NCBI GenBank assembly: GCA_934546745.1
Contig: CAKTDV010000001.1
Location: 124,001 to 188,000 of the forward strand
Direction: 5' to 3'
Source: an uncultured Desulfovibrio sp.
Lineage (GTDB): Bacteria > Desulfobacterota > Desulfovibrionia > Desulfovibrionales > Desulfovibrionaceae
DNA: 64,000 bases
The notes below the pieces were generated by a model that was not told where the DNA came from, did no database searches, and saw only the letters and a list, made by a program, of their open reading frames with translations. The position numbers and the translations under genes were made by a program. Shown here piece by piece: positions 22,410 through 29,998 of the stretch; position 1 is the first letter of the stretch, and each line of letters begins with the position of its first letter.

Positions 22410-22559
22410 ATGAGAGTCAATGTCATCCTGGCTTGCACCGAATGCAAGCGTCGCAACTACAGCACCCGAAAGAATAAAAAGAACACTACCGGGCGCTTGG
22501 AAATGAAAAAATATTGTCCTTGGGACAAGAAGCACACTGTGCATCGCGAAACCAAGTAA
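22410..22559 (+). CDS. rpmG: 50S ribosomal protein L33
   Basis: A 49-residue L33 four bases after the tuf stop. It begins MRVNVILACTECKRRNYST and ends with CPWDKKHTVHRETK, so both zinc CxxC-like elements are partly retained (CTEC upstream, single Cys downstream in CPWD). It is too short for many gene finders but matches the family over its full length. The tuf-rpmG-tRNA(Trp)-secE order is conserved. Confidence 0.95.
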   Translation: MRVNVILACTECKRRNYSTRKNKKNTTGRLEMKKYCPWDKKHTVHRETK

Positions 22560-22570
22560 CAATACTTCCG

Positions 22571-22595
22571 CCGGGGAGAGGATAACTCTCCCCGG
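22571..22595 (+). other. Perfect hairpin between rpmG and tRNA-Trp
   Basis: CCGGGGAGAG (22571-22580) and CTCTCCCCGG (22586-22595) form a perfect 10-bp stem with a GATAA loop, without a U-tract. It lies 10 bases before tRNA-Trp, so an RNA-processing or mRNA-stability element is more likely than a terminator. Confidence 0.6.
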
Positions 22596-22604
22596 ACGGT
22601 ACGC

Positions 22605-22681
22605 AGGGCAGTAGCTCTAACGGCTAGAGCGGCGGTCTCCAAAACCGCAAGTTGGGGGTTCGAATCCCTCCTGCCCTGCCA
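22605..22681 (+). tRNA. tRNA-Trp (CCA)
   Basis: A 77-base tRNA with acceptor stem AGGGCAG/CTGCCCT, anticodon CCA in the loop CTCCAAA, T-loop TTCGAAT and encoded CCA end. It is embedded between rpmG and secE. Confidence 0.97.
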
Positions 22682-22707
22682 TTTTTTATCTCTTTTGGAT
22701 GCACCTC

Positions 22708-22938
22708 ATGGCCAAAACCTCCGCACAAGCCCCTGCCTCAACGGAAAAAAACATCTTCGTCCGCTTTACCCGCTACGTGGAAGATTCCAAAACGGAACTC
22801 CGCAAGGTCACATGGCCTACGCTCAAGGATACTCGCAAGGCGACCTTGGCTGTCGTAGGCTTTTCGGCGATTATGGCGATTGTACTCGGGCTTATCGACC
22901 TCGGTCTGTCGGCGCTGGTCCAGTCCATACTCTCCTGA
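22708..22938 (+). CDS. secE: Preprotein translocase subunit SecE
   Basis: A 76-residue short-form SecE that stabilises SecY in the Sec translocon. The conserved FVRFTRYVEDSKTELRKVTWP amphipathic region (its core is KTELRKVTWPT) is followed by a single membrane helix at about residues 45-65. Two in-frame ATGs exist (22699 and 22708); the second is preferred because GGATG precedes it at a usable distance and nothing resembles a ribosome site before the first. nusG follows after 8 bases. Confidence 0.93.
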   Translation: MAKTSAQAPASTEKNIFVRFTRYVEDSKTELRKVTWPTLKDTRKATLAVVGFSAIMAIVLGLIDLGLSALVQSILS

Positions 22939-22946
22939 GAACGATT

Positions 22947-23519
22947 ATGAAAGACCCAGCTTTTGACGAAAATTCCGAATTGGGCAAAAAACCCCGCTGG
23001 TACATCGTGCACACCTATTCCGGTTTTGAGCAGCGTGTGCAGAAGACCATCAATGAGATGATCCGTACCGGTCAGGAAGAAGGTCTGATTCAGGAAGTCG
23101 TCGTCCCTACCGAACGGGTCATCGAACTCGGCAAGGCCGGCGAAAAACGCACCACCACCCGGAAATTTTATCCCGGTTATGTGATGGTGCGTATGATTAT
23201 GACCGACCTTTCCTGGCATCTGGTGCAGTCCATTCCCAAAGTCACAGGCTTTGTAGGCGGCAAAAACCGTCCTACGCCCATGCGCGACAGTGAAGCCCAA
23301 CGCATTCTTGCGCTGATGGAAACTCGTCAGGAGTCGCCCCGTCCCAAGTTCAACTTTGATCGTGGGGACGAGGTTCGCGTGATTGACGGGCCTTTCGGCG
23401 GTTTCAACGGCGTTGTGGAAGACGTTAATTTCGACAAGGGCAAGTTGCGCGTGTCAGTTTCCATTTTTGGCCGTCAGACGCCTGTGGAGCTGGATTTCGT
23501 GCAAGTGTCCAAGGGCTAA
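22947..23519 (+). CDS. nusG: Transcription termination/antitermination factor NusG
   Basis: A 190-residue NusG. The NGN domain starts with KPRWYIVHTYSGFEQRV and includes GYVMVRM and VTGFVGG. The C-terminal KOW domain contains GDEVRVIDGPFGGFNGVV. It binds RNA polymerase and couples it to Rho or the ribosome. Start ATG 22947 is just after secE; the ORF extends further upstream without homology. The secE-nusG-rplK order is universal in bacteria. Confidence 0.96.
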   Translation: MKDPAFDENSELGKKPRWYIVHTYSGFEQRVQKTINEMIRTGQEEGLIQEVVVPTERVIELGKAGEKRTTTRKFYPGYVMVRMIMTDLSWHLVQSIPKVTGFVGGKNRPTPMRDSEAQRILALMETRQESPRPKFNFDRGDEVRVIDGPFGGFNGVVEDVNFDKGKLRVSVSIFGRQTPVELDFVQVSKG

Positions 23520-23567
23520 CGCGCCCGCCCCGCTGATTGCGGAGCCCAGAGACAAAGGAAAGCTATC

Positions 23568-23990
23568 ATGGCCAAGAAAGAAGTTGCCAAAGTCAAACTG
23601 CAAATTCCCGCTGGTGCCGCCAATCCTTCCCCGCCGGTTGGTCCCGCGCTCGGTCAGCACGGTCTGAACATCATGGGGTTCTGCAAGGAGTTCAATGCCC
23701 GCACACAGGATCAGAAGGGCATGATCATTCCTGTGGTCATCACCGTTTACGCCGACCGCTCCTTTACCTTCATCACAAAGACTCCTCCGGCATCGGTGCT
23801 GATCATGAAGGCCGCCAAAATTGAAAAGGGATCCGGCGAGCCTAACCGGAACAAAGTCGGCAGCCTGACCATGGCCCAGATTGAGGAAATCGCCAAAATC
23901 AAGCTGCCGGATCTCAACGCCGCCACCCTGGAAGCCGCCGTCAAGAACATTGCCGGTACCGCCCGCAGCATGGGCGTTGAAATCAAATAG
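23568..23990 (+). CDS. rplK: 50S ribosomal protein L11
   Basis: A 140-residue L11, part of the GTPase-associated centre. The N terminus KLQIPAGAANPSPPVGPALG and the C-terminal GTARSMGVEIK are canonical. A strong ribosome site AAAGGAAAG precedes ATG 23568. It is followed after 108 bases by rplA. Confidence 0.97.
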   Translation: MAKKEVAKVKLQIPAGAANPSPPVGPALGQHGLNIMGFCKEFNARTQDQKGMIIPVVITVYADRSFTFITKTPPASVLIMKAAKIEKGSGEPNRNKVGSLTMAQIEEIAKIKLPDLNAATLEAAVKNIAGTARSMGVEIK

Positions 23991-24098
23991 CGAAGCCTCG
24001 CCCAGAGAGTCTTTCCGCAACACTTCGTTGCATCAATTGTACTGCCGCGTCATGCGCAGACGTTCCGCGGCAGGAGATAAAACGATAAGGAATTTCCC

Positions 24099-24806
24099 AT
24101 GCCCAAACATGGTAAAAATTTTCGCAAAGCCCTTGAAGGCGTCAATTTGCAGGATCGCTTCAGCGTTGAGGATGCCGTGGGCAAATCCTTGGGCGCCTCT
24201 TTCGCCAAGTTTGATGAAACCGTCGATGTGGCCATCCGCCTGGGCGTTGATCCCAAGTATTCCGATCAGATGGTACGCGGCGCCGTTACGCTGCCCCACG
24301 GTCTTGGCAAGACTGTACGCATAGCCGTCTTCTGCAAGGGCGAAAAGCAGGCCGAAGCCAAAGCCGCGGGCGCCGATTTCGTAGGCGCTGAGGAGCTGGT
24401 CGCCAAAATCAAGGAAGGCTGGCTTGATTTTGACGCCGCCGTCGCCACGCCGGATGTCATGGCTCTGGTAGGCCAGATTGGCCGCCTGCTCGGCCCCCGC
24501 GGCCTCATGCCCAATGCCAAGACAGGCTCCGTGACGTTCGATGTCACCAAGGCCGTCAGCGAACTGAAGGCCGGCCGCGTGGAATTCAAGGTAGACAAGG
24601 CCGGTGTACTGCACGCCCCTCTGGGGAAGGTTTCTTTTGGTTCCGAAAAAATTCTCGGCAACCTCAAGGCCCTGCTCCAGACCGTCGAACGCCTGAAGCC
24701 GTCCGCCGCCAAGGGGCAGTACATGCTTTCCATGGCCGTCTCCACAACGATGGGGCCCGGCTTCAAGATTGACATGCCCCAGGTCAAAAAATTCCTTGAA
24801 GGTTAG
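24099..24806 (+). CDS. rplA: 50S ribosomal protein L1
   Basis: A 235-residue L1, which forms the mobile stalk near the E site and binds 23S rRNA. Motifs are VDVAIRLGVDPKYSDQMVRG, RGLMPNAKTGSVT and the C-terminal STTMGPGFKID. In other bacteria it represses the L11-L1 mRNA by binding its leader. A terminator-like hairpin follows 22 bases after the stop. Confidence 0.97.
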   Translation: MPKHGKNFRKALEGVNLQDRFSVEDAVGKSLGASFAKFDETVDVAIRLGVDPKYSDQMVRGAVTLPHGLGKTVRIAVFCKGEKQAEAKAAGADFVGAEELVAKIKEGWLDFDAAVATPDVMALVGQIGRLLGPRGLMPNAKTGSVTFDVTKAVSELKAGRVEFKVDKAGVLHAPLGKVSFGSEKILGNLKALLQTVERLKPSAAKGQYMLSMAVSTTMGPGFKIDMPQVKKFLEG

Positions 24807-24828
24807 CCCAATCCGCTCTATATTTCTT

Positions 24829-24867
24829 GGGCGTTGTCGTTTTGCGAACGACCAACGCCCTTTTTTT
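24829..24867 (+). terminator. Intrinsic terminator between rplA and rplJ
   Basis: GGGCGTTG-TCGTT (24829-24841) pairs with AACGA-CCAACGCCC (24847-24860) with one bulged base, followed by TTTTTTT (24861-24867). It is a strong classical terminator inside the usual L11-L1-L10-L7/12 cluster, so rplJL must have its own promoter or depend on partial read-through. Confidence 0.8.
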
Positions 24868-24897
24868 GGCTAAGGCTGGAAAATACGAGTCGAAGAC

Positions 24898-24929
24898 GAC
24901 AGGTAGGCGTATGCCTTTAATCTCCTGTC
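24898..24929 (+). promoter_or_regulatory. Candidate L10-binding leader of rplJ
   Basis: GACAGG (24898-24903) pairs with CCTGTC (24924-24929), enclosing an inner GGC-GTAT-GCC hairpin and an asymmetric internal loop. In many bacteria the L10(L12) complex binds a kink-turn-containing leader just upstream of rplJ; placement and shape fit, but the consensus was not checked by covariance. Confidence 0.45.
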
Positions 24930-24983
24930 CAGACACCTTTGGCTCGGCTTTTCACCCGCAACCCTGAACGTGAGAGGTATCAC

Positions 24984-25505
24984 GTGAATAGGTCCGAAAA
25001 AGCTGCCGTTATCGAAGCGATCAAGGCGAAAGCCTCTACCGCTTCCTTTGCGGTGGTGACCGACTTCAAGGGCATGACGGTGGAAGAGCTGACGAACCTG
25101 CGTGTCAACCTGCGCAAGGCAGGCGGCGAATATCTCGTCGTCAAGAACACGCTGGCCCGCATTGCTTTCACCGAGAGCTCGCACGATGTCATCAAGGACA
25201 GGTTCCATGACAACTGCGGCATCGCCTTTGCTTTCGAAGACCCGGTAGCGGTGGCCAAGGCGGTAAGCGATTTTGCCAAGCAGAGCAAGCTGTTCAAGCT
25301 TTCCTGCGCCAGCCTTGACGGGAAGGAAATGGCTCCCGAACAGGTTGACGCGCTGGCCAAGCTGCCCTCCAGAGAGCAGCTCCTGGCGCAGCTGCTGGGC
25401 ACCATGAACGCCGTCCCCACCCAGTTTGTCTCTCTCTTCGCCAACATCCAGCGCGGTCTGCTCTATGCGCTTAAAGCCATTGAAGAGCAGAAGAAGGCCG
25501 CGTAG
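24984..25505 (+). CDS. rplJ: 50S ribosomal protein L10
   Basis: A 173-residue L10, the base of the L7/L12 stalk. It starts MNRSEKAAVIEAIK and contains DFKGMTVEELTNLR and LVVKNTLARIA, with the C-terminal L12-binding helices after residue 130. The start is GTG 24984 with GAGAGG upstream; a longer frame from TTG 24939 would overlap the putative regulatory leader and has no homology. Confidence 0.96.
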   Translation: MNRSEKAAVIEAIKAKASTASFAVVTDFKGMTVEELTNLRVNLRKAGGEYLVVKNTLARIAFTESSHDVIKDRFHDNCGIAFAFEDPVAVAKAVSDFAKQSKLFKLSCASLDGKEMAPEQVDALAKLPSREQLLAQLLGTMNAVPTQFVSLFANIQRGLLYALKAIEEQKKAA

Positions 25506-25561
25506 GCTGTACGGCACAGAAAACCATTCAAAGCAAGCCAAAGACTATCAGGAGTACTCCC

Positions 25562-25948
25562 ATGTCCGTGACCAAAGAACAGGTTGTTGAATTTATCTCC
25601 AATATGACCGTCCTCGAACTTTCCGAGTTCATCAAGGAACTTGAGGAAAAGTTCGGCGTATCCGCCGCCGCTCCCGCCGCCGCTGTCATGATGGCCCCTG
25701 CCGCTGACGGTGGTGCCACTGCCGCCGCCGAGGAAAAAACCGAGTTTGACGTTGTGCTGAAGGAAGCCGGCGCCAACAAGATCGGCGTCATCAAGGTTGT
25801 GCGCGCCCTGACCAGCCTTGGCCTGAAGGAAGCCAAGGAAAAGGTGGACGGTTGCCCCTCCACCCTGAAGGAAGGCGTCTCCAAGGAAGAAGCCGAGGAA
25901 GCCAAGAAGCAGCTCACCGAAGCCGGCGCCGTCGTCGAAATCAAGTAA
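25562..25948 (+). CDS. rplL: 50S ribosomal protein L7/L12
   Basis: A 128-residue L7/L12 stalk protein. The N-terminal dimerisation helix pair (VEFISNMTVLELSEFIKEL), an Ala/Pro-rich hinge at about residues 37-56, and the C-terminal factor-binding domain (EFDVVLKEAG, KIGVIKVVRALTSLGLKEAK) are all present. AGGAGT precedes ATG 25562. It ends the ribosomal cluster, followed by a terminator. Confidence 0.97.
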   Translation: MSVTKEQVVEFISNMTVLELSEFIKELEEKFGVSAAAPAAAVMMAPAADGGATAAAEEKTEFDVVLKEAGANKIGVIKVVRALTSLGLKEAKEKVDGCPSTLKEGVSKEEAEEAKKQLTEAGAVVEIK

Positions 25949-25975
25949 GCTGGCTTTCCGCAGATATTCCGCAAG

Positions 25976-26008
25976 GGCCGGTGCTTTTTGGGGCATCGGC
26001 CTTTTTTT
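25976..26008 (+). terminator. Terminator after rplL
   Basis: GGCCGGTGC (25976-25984) pairs with GCATCGGCC (25993-26001), with one G-T pair, followed by seven T residues (26002-26008). Textbook intrinsic terminator ending the ribosomal cluster. Confidence 0.88.
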
Positions 26009-26086
26009 CTCCCTTCCGGGCTCCTTGCGCCGCGGGATGTCCGCGCTCCCTCTCTGGATCGGGGTTCAGAGAAAAAACAAAAATAC

Positions 26087-26114
26087 TTGACAAAATTCCT
26101 CTACCCCGTACCCT
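26087..26114 (+). promoter_or_regulatory. Putative promoter for the YeiH-type exporter
   Basis: A perfect TTGACA (26087-26092) is followed after 16 bases by TACCCT (26109-26114). The -35 lies in an A-rich stretch, about 140 bases before the gene start. The -10 match is moderate. Confidence 0.4.
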
Positions 26115-26252
26115 GTCAAGGGGTACTGTCTCCGATCCGCTCATATGTCGAGAGTCTGCTTCTTCCTGGACAGGAGGACGCTCACTTGTCTTGGGAAAGA
26201 CGCCGCCTCCGCGCGACGTCTCTGTTTAACAACCTTCTGAGGAGGTTTGAGT

Positions 26253-27716
26253 ATGGCTGCGACGAAATCCGGCCTGAACGAAGATAGAGTCGCCCTGCTT
26301 ATCGGCGGCCTTATTTTTGTTCTCGCTTTTGCCAAATTGATCGGCTCCGACGGTCTTGGCTGGGTCGTCAAGGTAGGCATGTGGGTCAACAGCCCCATGG
26401 ATGCCTGGAGATCCGCCGCCAAAGGTCTGATGGAAGGATGGCAGGCAGTGCTTTGCACCATCGCTTTCATGACGGTATTGCTGAGCCTCGGCGTCAAGCT
26501 GATGAAAGGGAACGTCGGGAGCTTCGTCCCGCGCTTCATCGTTGTTTTTCTCATTGCGTTCCTCTGCTATACGCTGGGCGCCAATGCCTATATCGCCGCC
26601 AATCCGACGCAGCTTGCCAAGCAGGGCATCCCCTGGGCCCTGGGCCTGAGCACGGAAGCCGGTCTGATTTTCGCGCTGCTTGCCGGTATCTTTATCGGTA
26701 ACGTGATGCCCGGTTTTGCTGACTGGCTGCGCGACGCCTGCCGCCCCGAGCTGTTCGTGAAAATCGCCATCGTGGTGCTGGGCGCGGAACTGGGCGTGAA
26801 GGCCGCCGATGCCGCCGGTTTTGCCGGGCATATCATCTTCCGGGGTCTGTGCGCCATTGTTGAAGCCTACCTGCTCTACTGGGCCGTTGTCTATTACGTA
26901 GCCCGCAAGTGGTTCAAATTCAACAAGGAATGGGCCGCGCCTCTGGCGTCCGGTATTTCCATCTGCGGTGTGTCCGCGGCCATTGCCACGGGCGGCGCCA
27001 TCCGCGCCCGGCCTGTGGTGCCGATCATGGTGTCATCGCTGGTTGTGGTCTTCACCTGCATTGAAATGCTGATTCTGCCCTTCATCGCCCAGGCATTCCT
27101 GACCTCCGAACCCATGGTGGCCGGCGGCTGGATGGGCCTTGCCGTCAAGTCCGACGGCGGCGCCATCGCTTCCGGGGCCATTACCGAGTCCCTGATCCTG
27201 ACCAAGGCCGCCGGTATGGGCACCGTCTATGAGAAGGGCTGGATCGTGATGGTGACCACCACGGTCAAGATCTTCATCGACATGTTCATCGGCGTCTGGT
27301 CCCTGGTGCTGGCGTACATCTGGACCATGAAGTTCGACAAGTCCGGCGGCGAGCGCACCATGGGCTGGGCGGACGTATGGGCCCGCTTCCCCCGCTTTGT
27401 GCTGGGCTATCTGGCGACCTTCGTCATCATGCTGCTCATGTGCATCGCCTCCCCCGATCTGCATAAGATTGCCAAGAGCATGTCCGGCGAGCTGAACGGT
27501 TTCCGTACCCTGTTCTTCATGCTGACCTTCTTCGCCATCGGTGTGGTATCCAACTTCCGCAAGCTTCTTGAGGAAGGCATCGGCCGTCTGGCCATCGTGT
27601 ATGTCGTCTGCCTGTTCGGCTTCATCATCTGGGTAGGCCTCTTCATCTCCTATGCCTTCTTCCACGGCATGACCCCGCCCCTGGTTCAGGCCGCGGCAAG
27701 TGCCGCCGGCATGTAG
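26253..27716 (+). CDS. YeiH-type putative sulfate/sulfite exporter family protein
   Basis: A 487-residue polytopic inner-membrane protein of the YeiH (UPF0324, putative sulfate exporter) family. Recognisable parts are LGLSTEAGLIFALLAGIFIGN, VKIAIVVLGAELGVKAAD, and GISICGVSAAIATGGAIRARP, the family's central conserved region; about 10-12 hydrophobic helices are visible. It is longer than the E. coli type (about 350) because of an N-terminal extension. GAGGAGG precedes ATG 26253. Export of sulfite or sulfate would suit a sulfidogen, but substrate is an inference. A 55-residue membrane protein follows after 24 bases. Confidence 0.82.
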   Translation: MAATKSGLNEDRVALLIGGLIFVLAFAKLIGSDGLGWVVKVGMWVNSPMDAWRSAAKGLMEGWQAVLCTIAFMTVLLSLGVKLMKGNVGSFVPRFIVVFLIAFLCYTLGANAYIAANPTQLAKQGIPWALGLSTEAGLIFALLAGIFIGNVMPGFADWLRDACRPELFVKIAIVVLGAELGVKAADAAGFAGHIIFRGLCAIVEAYLLYWAVVYYVARKWFKFNKEWAAPLASGISICGVSAAIATGGAIRARPVVPIMVSSLVVVFTCIEMLILPFIAQAFLTSEPMVAGGWMGLAVKSDGGAIASGAITESLILTKAAGMGTVYEKGWIVMVTTTVKIFIDMFIGVWSLVLAYIWTMKFDKSGGERTMGWADVWARFPRFVLGYLATFVIMLLMCIASPDLHKIAKSMSGELNGFRTLFFMLTFFAIGVVSNFRKLLEEGIGRLAIVYVVCLFGFIIWVGLFISYAFFHGMTPPLVQAAASAAGM

Positions 27717-27740
27717 GCACAGGAATTAAAGGAGACTGTC

Positions 27741-27908
27741 ATGTCTGAAAAGAACACCGAAGCGAAATTCCATGAAGAAGTACAGTCCATGGAGTACGAA
27801 CCCCTGGACGAAACGGAAATGAAGCTTATTCACTGGAGCTGGGGCCTTGGCGTCGTCCTGCTGGTCGTTCTCTTCCTGATCAGCAAATTCGTCATGACCA
27901 CCCACTAG
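27741..27908 (+). CDS. Membrane microprotein (55 aa) paired with the YeiH-type exporter
   Basis: A 55-residue protein starting at ATG 27741 with a strong ribosome site (AAAGGAGA). The first 30 residues are acidic (MSEKNTEAKFHEEVQSMEYE and DETEMK). Then comes one membrane helix (about residues 34-50, GLGVVLLVVLFLISKF) and a short MTTH tail. It lies 24 bases after the exporter gene, ahead of two hairpins, so the two form an operon. An accessory subunit of the exporter is inferred from this position only. It is too short for many gene finders. Confidence 0.75.
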   Translation: MSEKNTEAKFHEEVQSMEYEPLDETEMKLIHWSWGLGVVLLVVLFLISKFVMTTH

Positions 27909-27914
27909 ACCATC

Positions 27915-27949
27915 AGAGCGGGGTCACATGTTCCTTGTGACCCCGCTCT
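27915..27949 (+). terminator. Perfect 14-bp hairpin after the exporter operon
   Basis: AGAGCGGGGTCACA (27915-27928) and TGTGACCCCGCTCT (27936-27949) with a 7-base loop; no U-tract follows. Together with the next hairpin it forms a tandem end structure. Confidence 0.6.
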
Positions 27950-27960
27950 CATCTGATGAC

Positions 27961-27995
27961 AACCGGGGGAGGCTCCGCCTTCCCCGGTTCTTTTC
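27961..27995 (+). terminator. Intrinsic terminator
   Basis: AACCGGGGGAGG (27961-27972) pairs with CCTTCCCCGGTT (27978-27989) around a 5-base loop, followed by CTTTTC. It is the second of two tandem hairpins ending the exporter operon. Confidence 0.75.
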
Positions 27996-28011
27996 TACCG
28001 GAGACATATCC

Positions 28012-28257
28012 ATGCCCCGCTACCGTCTGCGCTTCCTCAAGGGCCCCAACTACACGCTGCATCTGGAATACGACGCCGTCGTCGAGGCGGAATCCTTTGA
28101 AGCCGCCTTGGCCCCGCACACAGCATGGCCCATTACCGAAAGTTATGATCATGCCACAGCCACGGCCTGGAACCCGGGCACCTGCATGTACTATCAGGAA
28201 CTCTGGGAAGCCGCCCTTCTCCCGGATGAAGATGGCGCCTCCTCAAAACACGTCTGA
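28012..28257 (+). CDS. Small conserved-looking protein, unknown function
   Basis: An 81-residue soluble protein of unrecognised family. ATG 28012 is preceded by CCGGAGA. It reads MPRYRLRFLKGPNYTLHLEY followed by an alpha-helical acidic stretch and a Trp/Tyr-rich middle (ITESYDHATATAWNPGTCMYY), ending in an acidic tail. No catalytic motif is evident. It lies 36 bases upstream of a DUF523 gene in the same direction and may be co-transcribed with it. Confidence 0.6.
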   Translation: MPRYRLRFLKGPNYTLHLEYDAVVEAESFEAALAPHTAWPITESYDHATATAWNPGTCMYYQELWEAALLPDEDGASSKHV

Positions 28258-28293
28258 ACCGCCCTTCCCTCCCCCGCCCGCAAGGACGTTTTG

Positions 28294-28779
28294 ATGAAAC
28301 CGAACGACGCTCCGTGCATTATCGTCAGCGCCTGCCTTGCCGGCATCCCCTGCCGCTATGACGGCCGCGCCAACACCTGCATGGCGGTCGCGGATATGGT
28401 ACGCCGGGGCCTGGCCGTGCCCGTATGCCCAGAAGGCCTAGCCGATCTGCCCACGCCGCGCCCGCCCTGCGAACTCTCCGGGGATCGCGTCCTGCGCCAT
28501 GACGGCGCCGATCTGACCGAAGCGTTCATCCGGGGCGCGCAACGGGCTCTTGATCTGGCGCTGCGGCACGGCTGCCGTCAGGCTATCGTCAAAAGCCGCT
28601 CTCCGTCCTGCGGTGCTGGGCGCATCTATGACGGCTCCTTCACAAAACGCCTACGCGATGGCGATGGCCTGTGGGTTCGTTTGCTCCGCCTCCACGGCAT
28701 CAGGGTCGTCACGGAGGAGATCTTTAGGGAAAGACAGGAGGAAAACAAGAATAACAATCTATTTACTCATTTGAAATAA
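28294..28779 (+). CDS. DUF523 family protein
   Basis: A 161-residue DUF523 protein. Hallmarks are SACLAGIPCRYDGRAN at the N terminus, VCPEGLADLPTPRPPCEL, and the Cys-containing AIVKSRSPSCGAGRIYDGSF. The three conserved Cys-bearing blocks suggest a metal or cluster site; the biochemical role is unknown. The gene ends in an unusually AT-rich stretch (28740-28800) encoding an ENKNNN tail. ATG 28294 is preferred over the adjacent TTG at 28291. Confidence 0.88.
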   Translation: MKPNDAPCIIVSACLAGIPCRYDGRANTCMAVADMVRRGLAVPVCPEGLADLPTPRPPCELSGDRVLRHDGADLTEAFIRGAQRALDLALRHGCRQAIVKSRSPSCGAGRIYDGSFTKRLRDGDGLWVRLLRLHGIRVVTEEIFRERQEENKNNNLFTHLK

Positions 28780-28897
28780 TTATACTTTTCTTTAACTGCC
28801 AATTCCGGATCGTCTGAACGGCGGGAGAATGCCTTTGCAAAGTCACCCGCTTGGGTTTATGCTGGAAAAGTATAAACAAACCAAATGGGGGATTGTA

Positions 28898-29905
28898 ATG
28901 ATGAAAAAAATCCTGGCAGTTTTCCTGGTTGCGGGCATGATCCTCGGTCTTGCGGCCGCGCCCGGCATGGCCGCGGACAAAAAGGTCGTCATCAAAATCG
29001 CGGGCATGAAGCCGGAAGGCGAACCCGAAACCATCGGGATGCACAAATTCGGCGACTACCTCGCCAAACTCTCCAACGGCAAATACGAGGTGCAGGTCTT
29101 CCCCAACAGCCAGCTTGGCAAGGAAGACGCCTATATTGCCAGCACGCGGCGCGGCATCATCCAGATGTGCGCCACAGGCACACAGACATCCGCCCTGCAT
29201 CCGGCCATGGCCATGCTGGAAACGCCCATGCTCTTTCAGGATCTCGCCCATGCGCGCCGCGCCATGGAAGGCAAGACCTTTGAGCTGATCAACAAGGGCT
29301 TCACCGAAAAGTCCGGACTGCGCACGCTCAACGCCTTCCCTCTCGGCTTCCGCCACTTCTATACCAAAAAAATCCTGAACCAGCCCGCCGATTTGAAGGG
29401 CCTGCGCCTGCGTGTACCCAATATCCCCCTCTACACGAACTTCGCCAGGGAATGCGGCATCAGCGGCCAGCCCCTGCCCTTTGCCGAAGTGCCCAGCGCG
29501 CTTGACCAGAACGTGATCGACGGCGGCGACAGCCCCCTGTCCGACATCGTTTCGCTCAAGATGTACGAAATCACGCCGCACATCACGCTGAGCGGCCATA
29601 TTCTCGTCATCCACTCGCTCTACATCAACGAAAAATTCTACCAGAGCCTGCCCGCCCAGGACAGGGAATGGATCGACAAGGCCGCCAAGATGGCCGCCGA
29701 TGACATCTGGCAGATGGTGGAAGAAGGCGACGCCAAGGCCATAGAAACCATCAAGGCCTCCGGCGGCACCGTAACGACGCCGGACAAGGCTTTCCGCGAC
29801 TACATGGTGGAAGCCGGCAAGCGCAGCTGGAAACTTTTCTACGACACCGTACCCAACGCCAGGGAAATTCTTGAAAGCGCGGACGCCTACCGCGACGTCA
29901 AGTAG
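28898..29905 (+). CDS. dctP: TRAP transporter substrate-binding protein (DctP family)
   Basis: A 335-residue periplasmic binding protein. Residues 1-24 are a Sec signal peptide ending AAAPGMAA. The DctP fold is clear: FGDYLAKLSNGKYEVQVFPNSQLG, then GLRLRVPNIPLY, whose arginine normally clamps the carboxylate of the ligand, and a later ALDQNVIDGGDSPLSD. The ligand is probably an organic acid, not identifiable further. Two adjacent ATGs exist (28898, 28901). It heads a dctP-dctQ-dctM operon. Confidence 0.92.
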   Translation: MMKKILAVFLVAGMILGLAAAPGMAADKKVVIKIAGMKPEGEPETIGMHKFGDYLAKLSNGKYEVQVFPNSQLGKEDAYIASTRRGIIQMCATGTQTSALHPAMAMLETPMLFQDLAHARRAMEGKTFELINKGFTEKSGLRTLNAFPLGFRHFYTKKILNQPADLKGLRLRVPNIPLYTNFARECGISGQPLPFAEVPSALDQNVIDGGDSPLSDIVSLKMYEITPHITLSGHILVIHSLYINEKFYQSLPAQDREWIDKAAKMAADDIWQMVEEGDAKAIETIKASGGTVTTPDKAFRDYMVEAGKRSWKLFYDTVPNAREILESADAYRDVK

Positions 29906-29920
29906 CCTGACACAAGGCCA

Positions 29921-29965
29921 GGGGAACACATTCCTGTATGCCAGGATGTGTTCCCCCCATTTTTC
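29921..29965 (+). terminator. Attenuator-like hairpin between dctP and dctQ
   Basis: GGGGAACACA-TTCCTG (29921-29936) pairs with CAGGA-TGTGTTCCCC (to 29956), followed by CCATTTTT. It probably stops part of the transcripts so that the binding protein is made in excess over the membrane subunits. Confidence 0.7.
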
Positions 29966-29998
29966 CGCTAACCGGACACGCCTTTTGAGGAATTTTTG

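Noticed and set aside
28800..28897. Sigma-54 promoter before dctP
   Set aside because: No GG-N10-GC pattern with the TGGCAC/TTGCA boxes at the right spacing was seen; only a weak TATAAA-like box is present.
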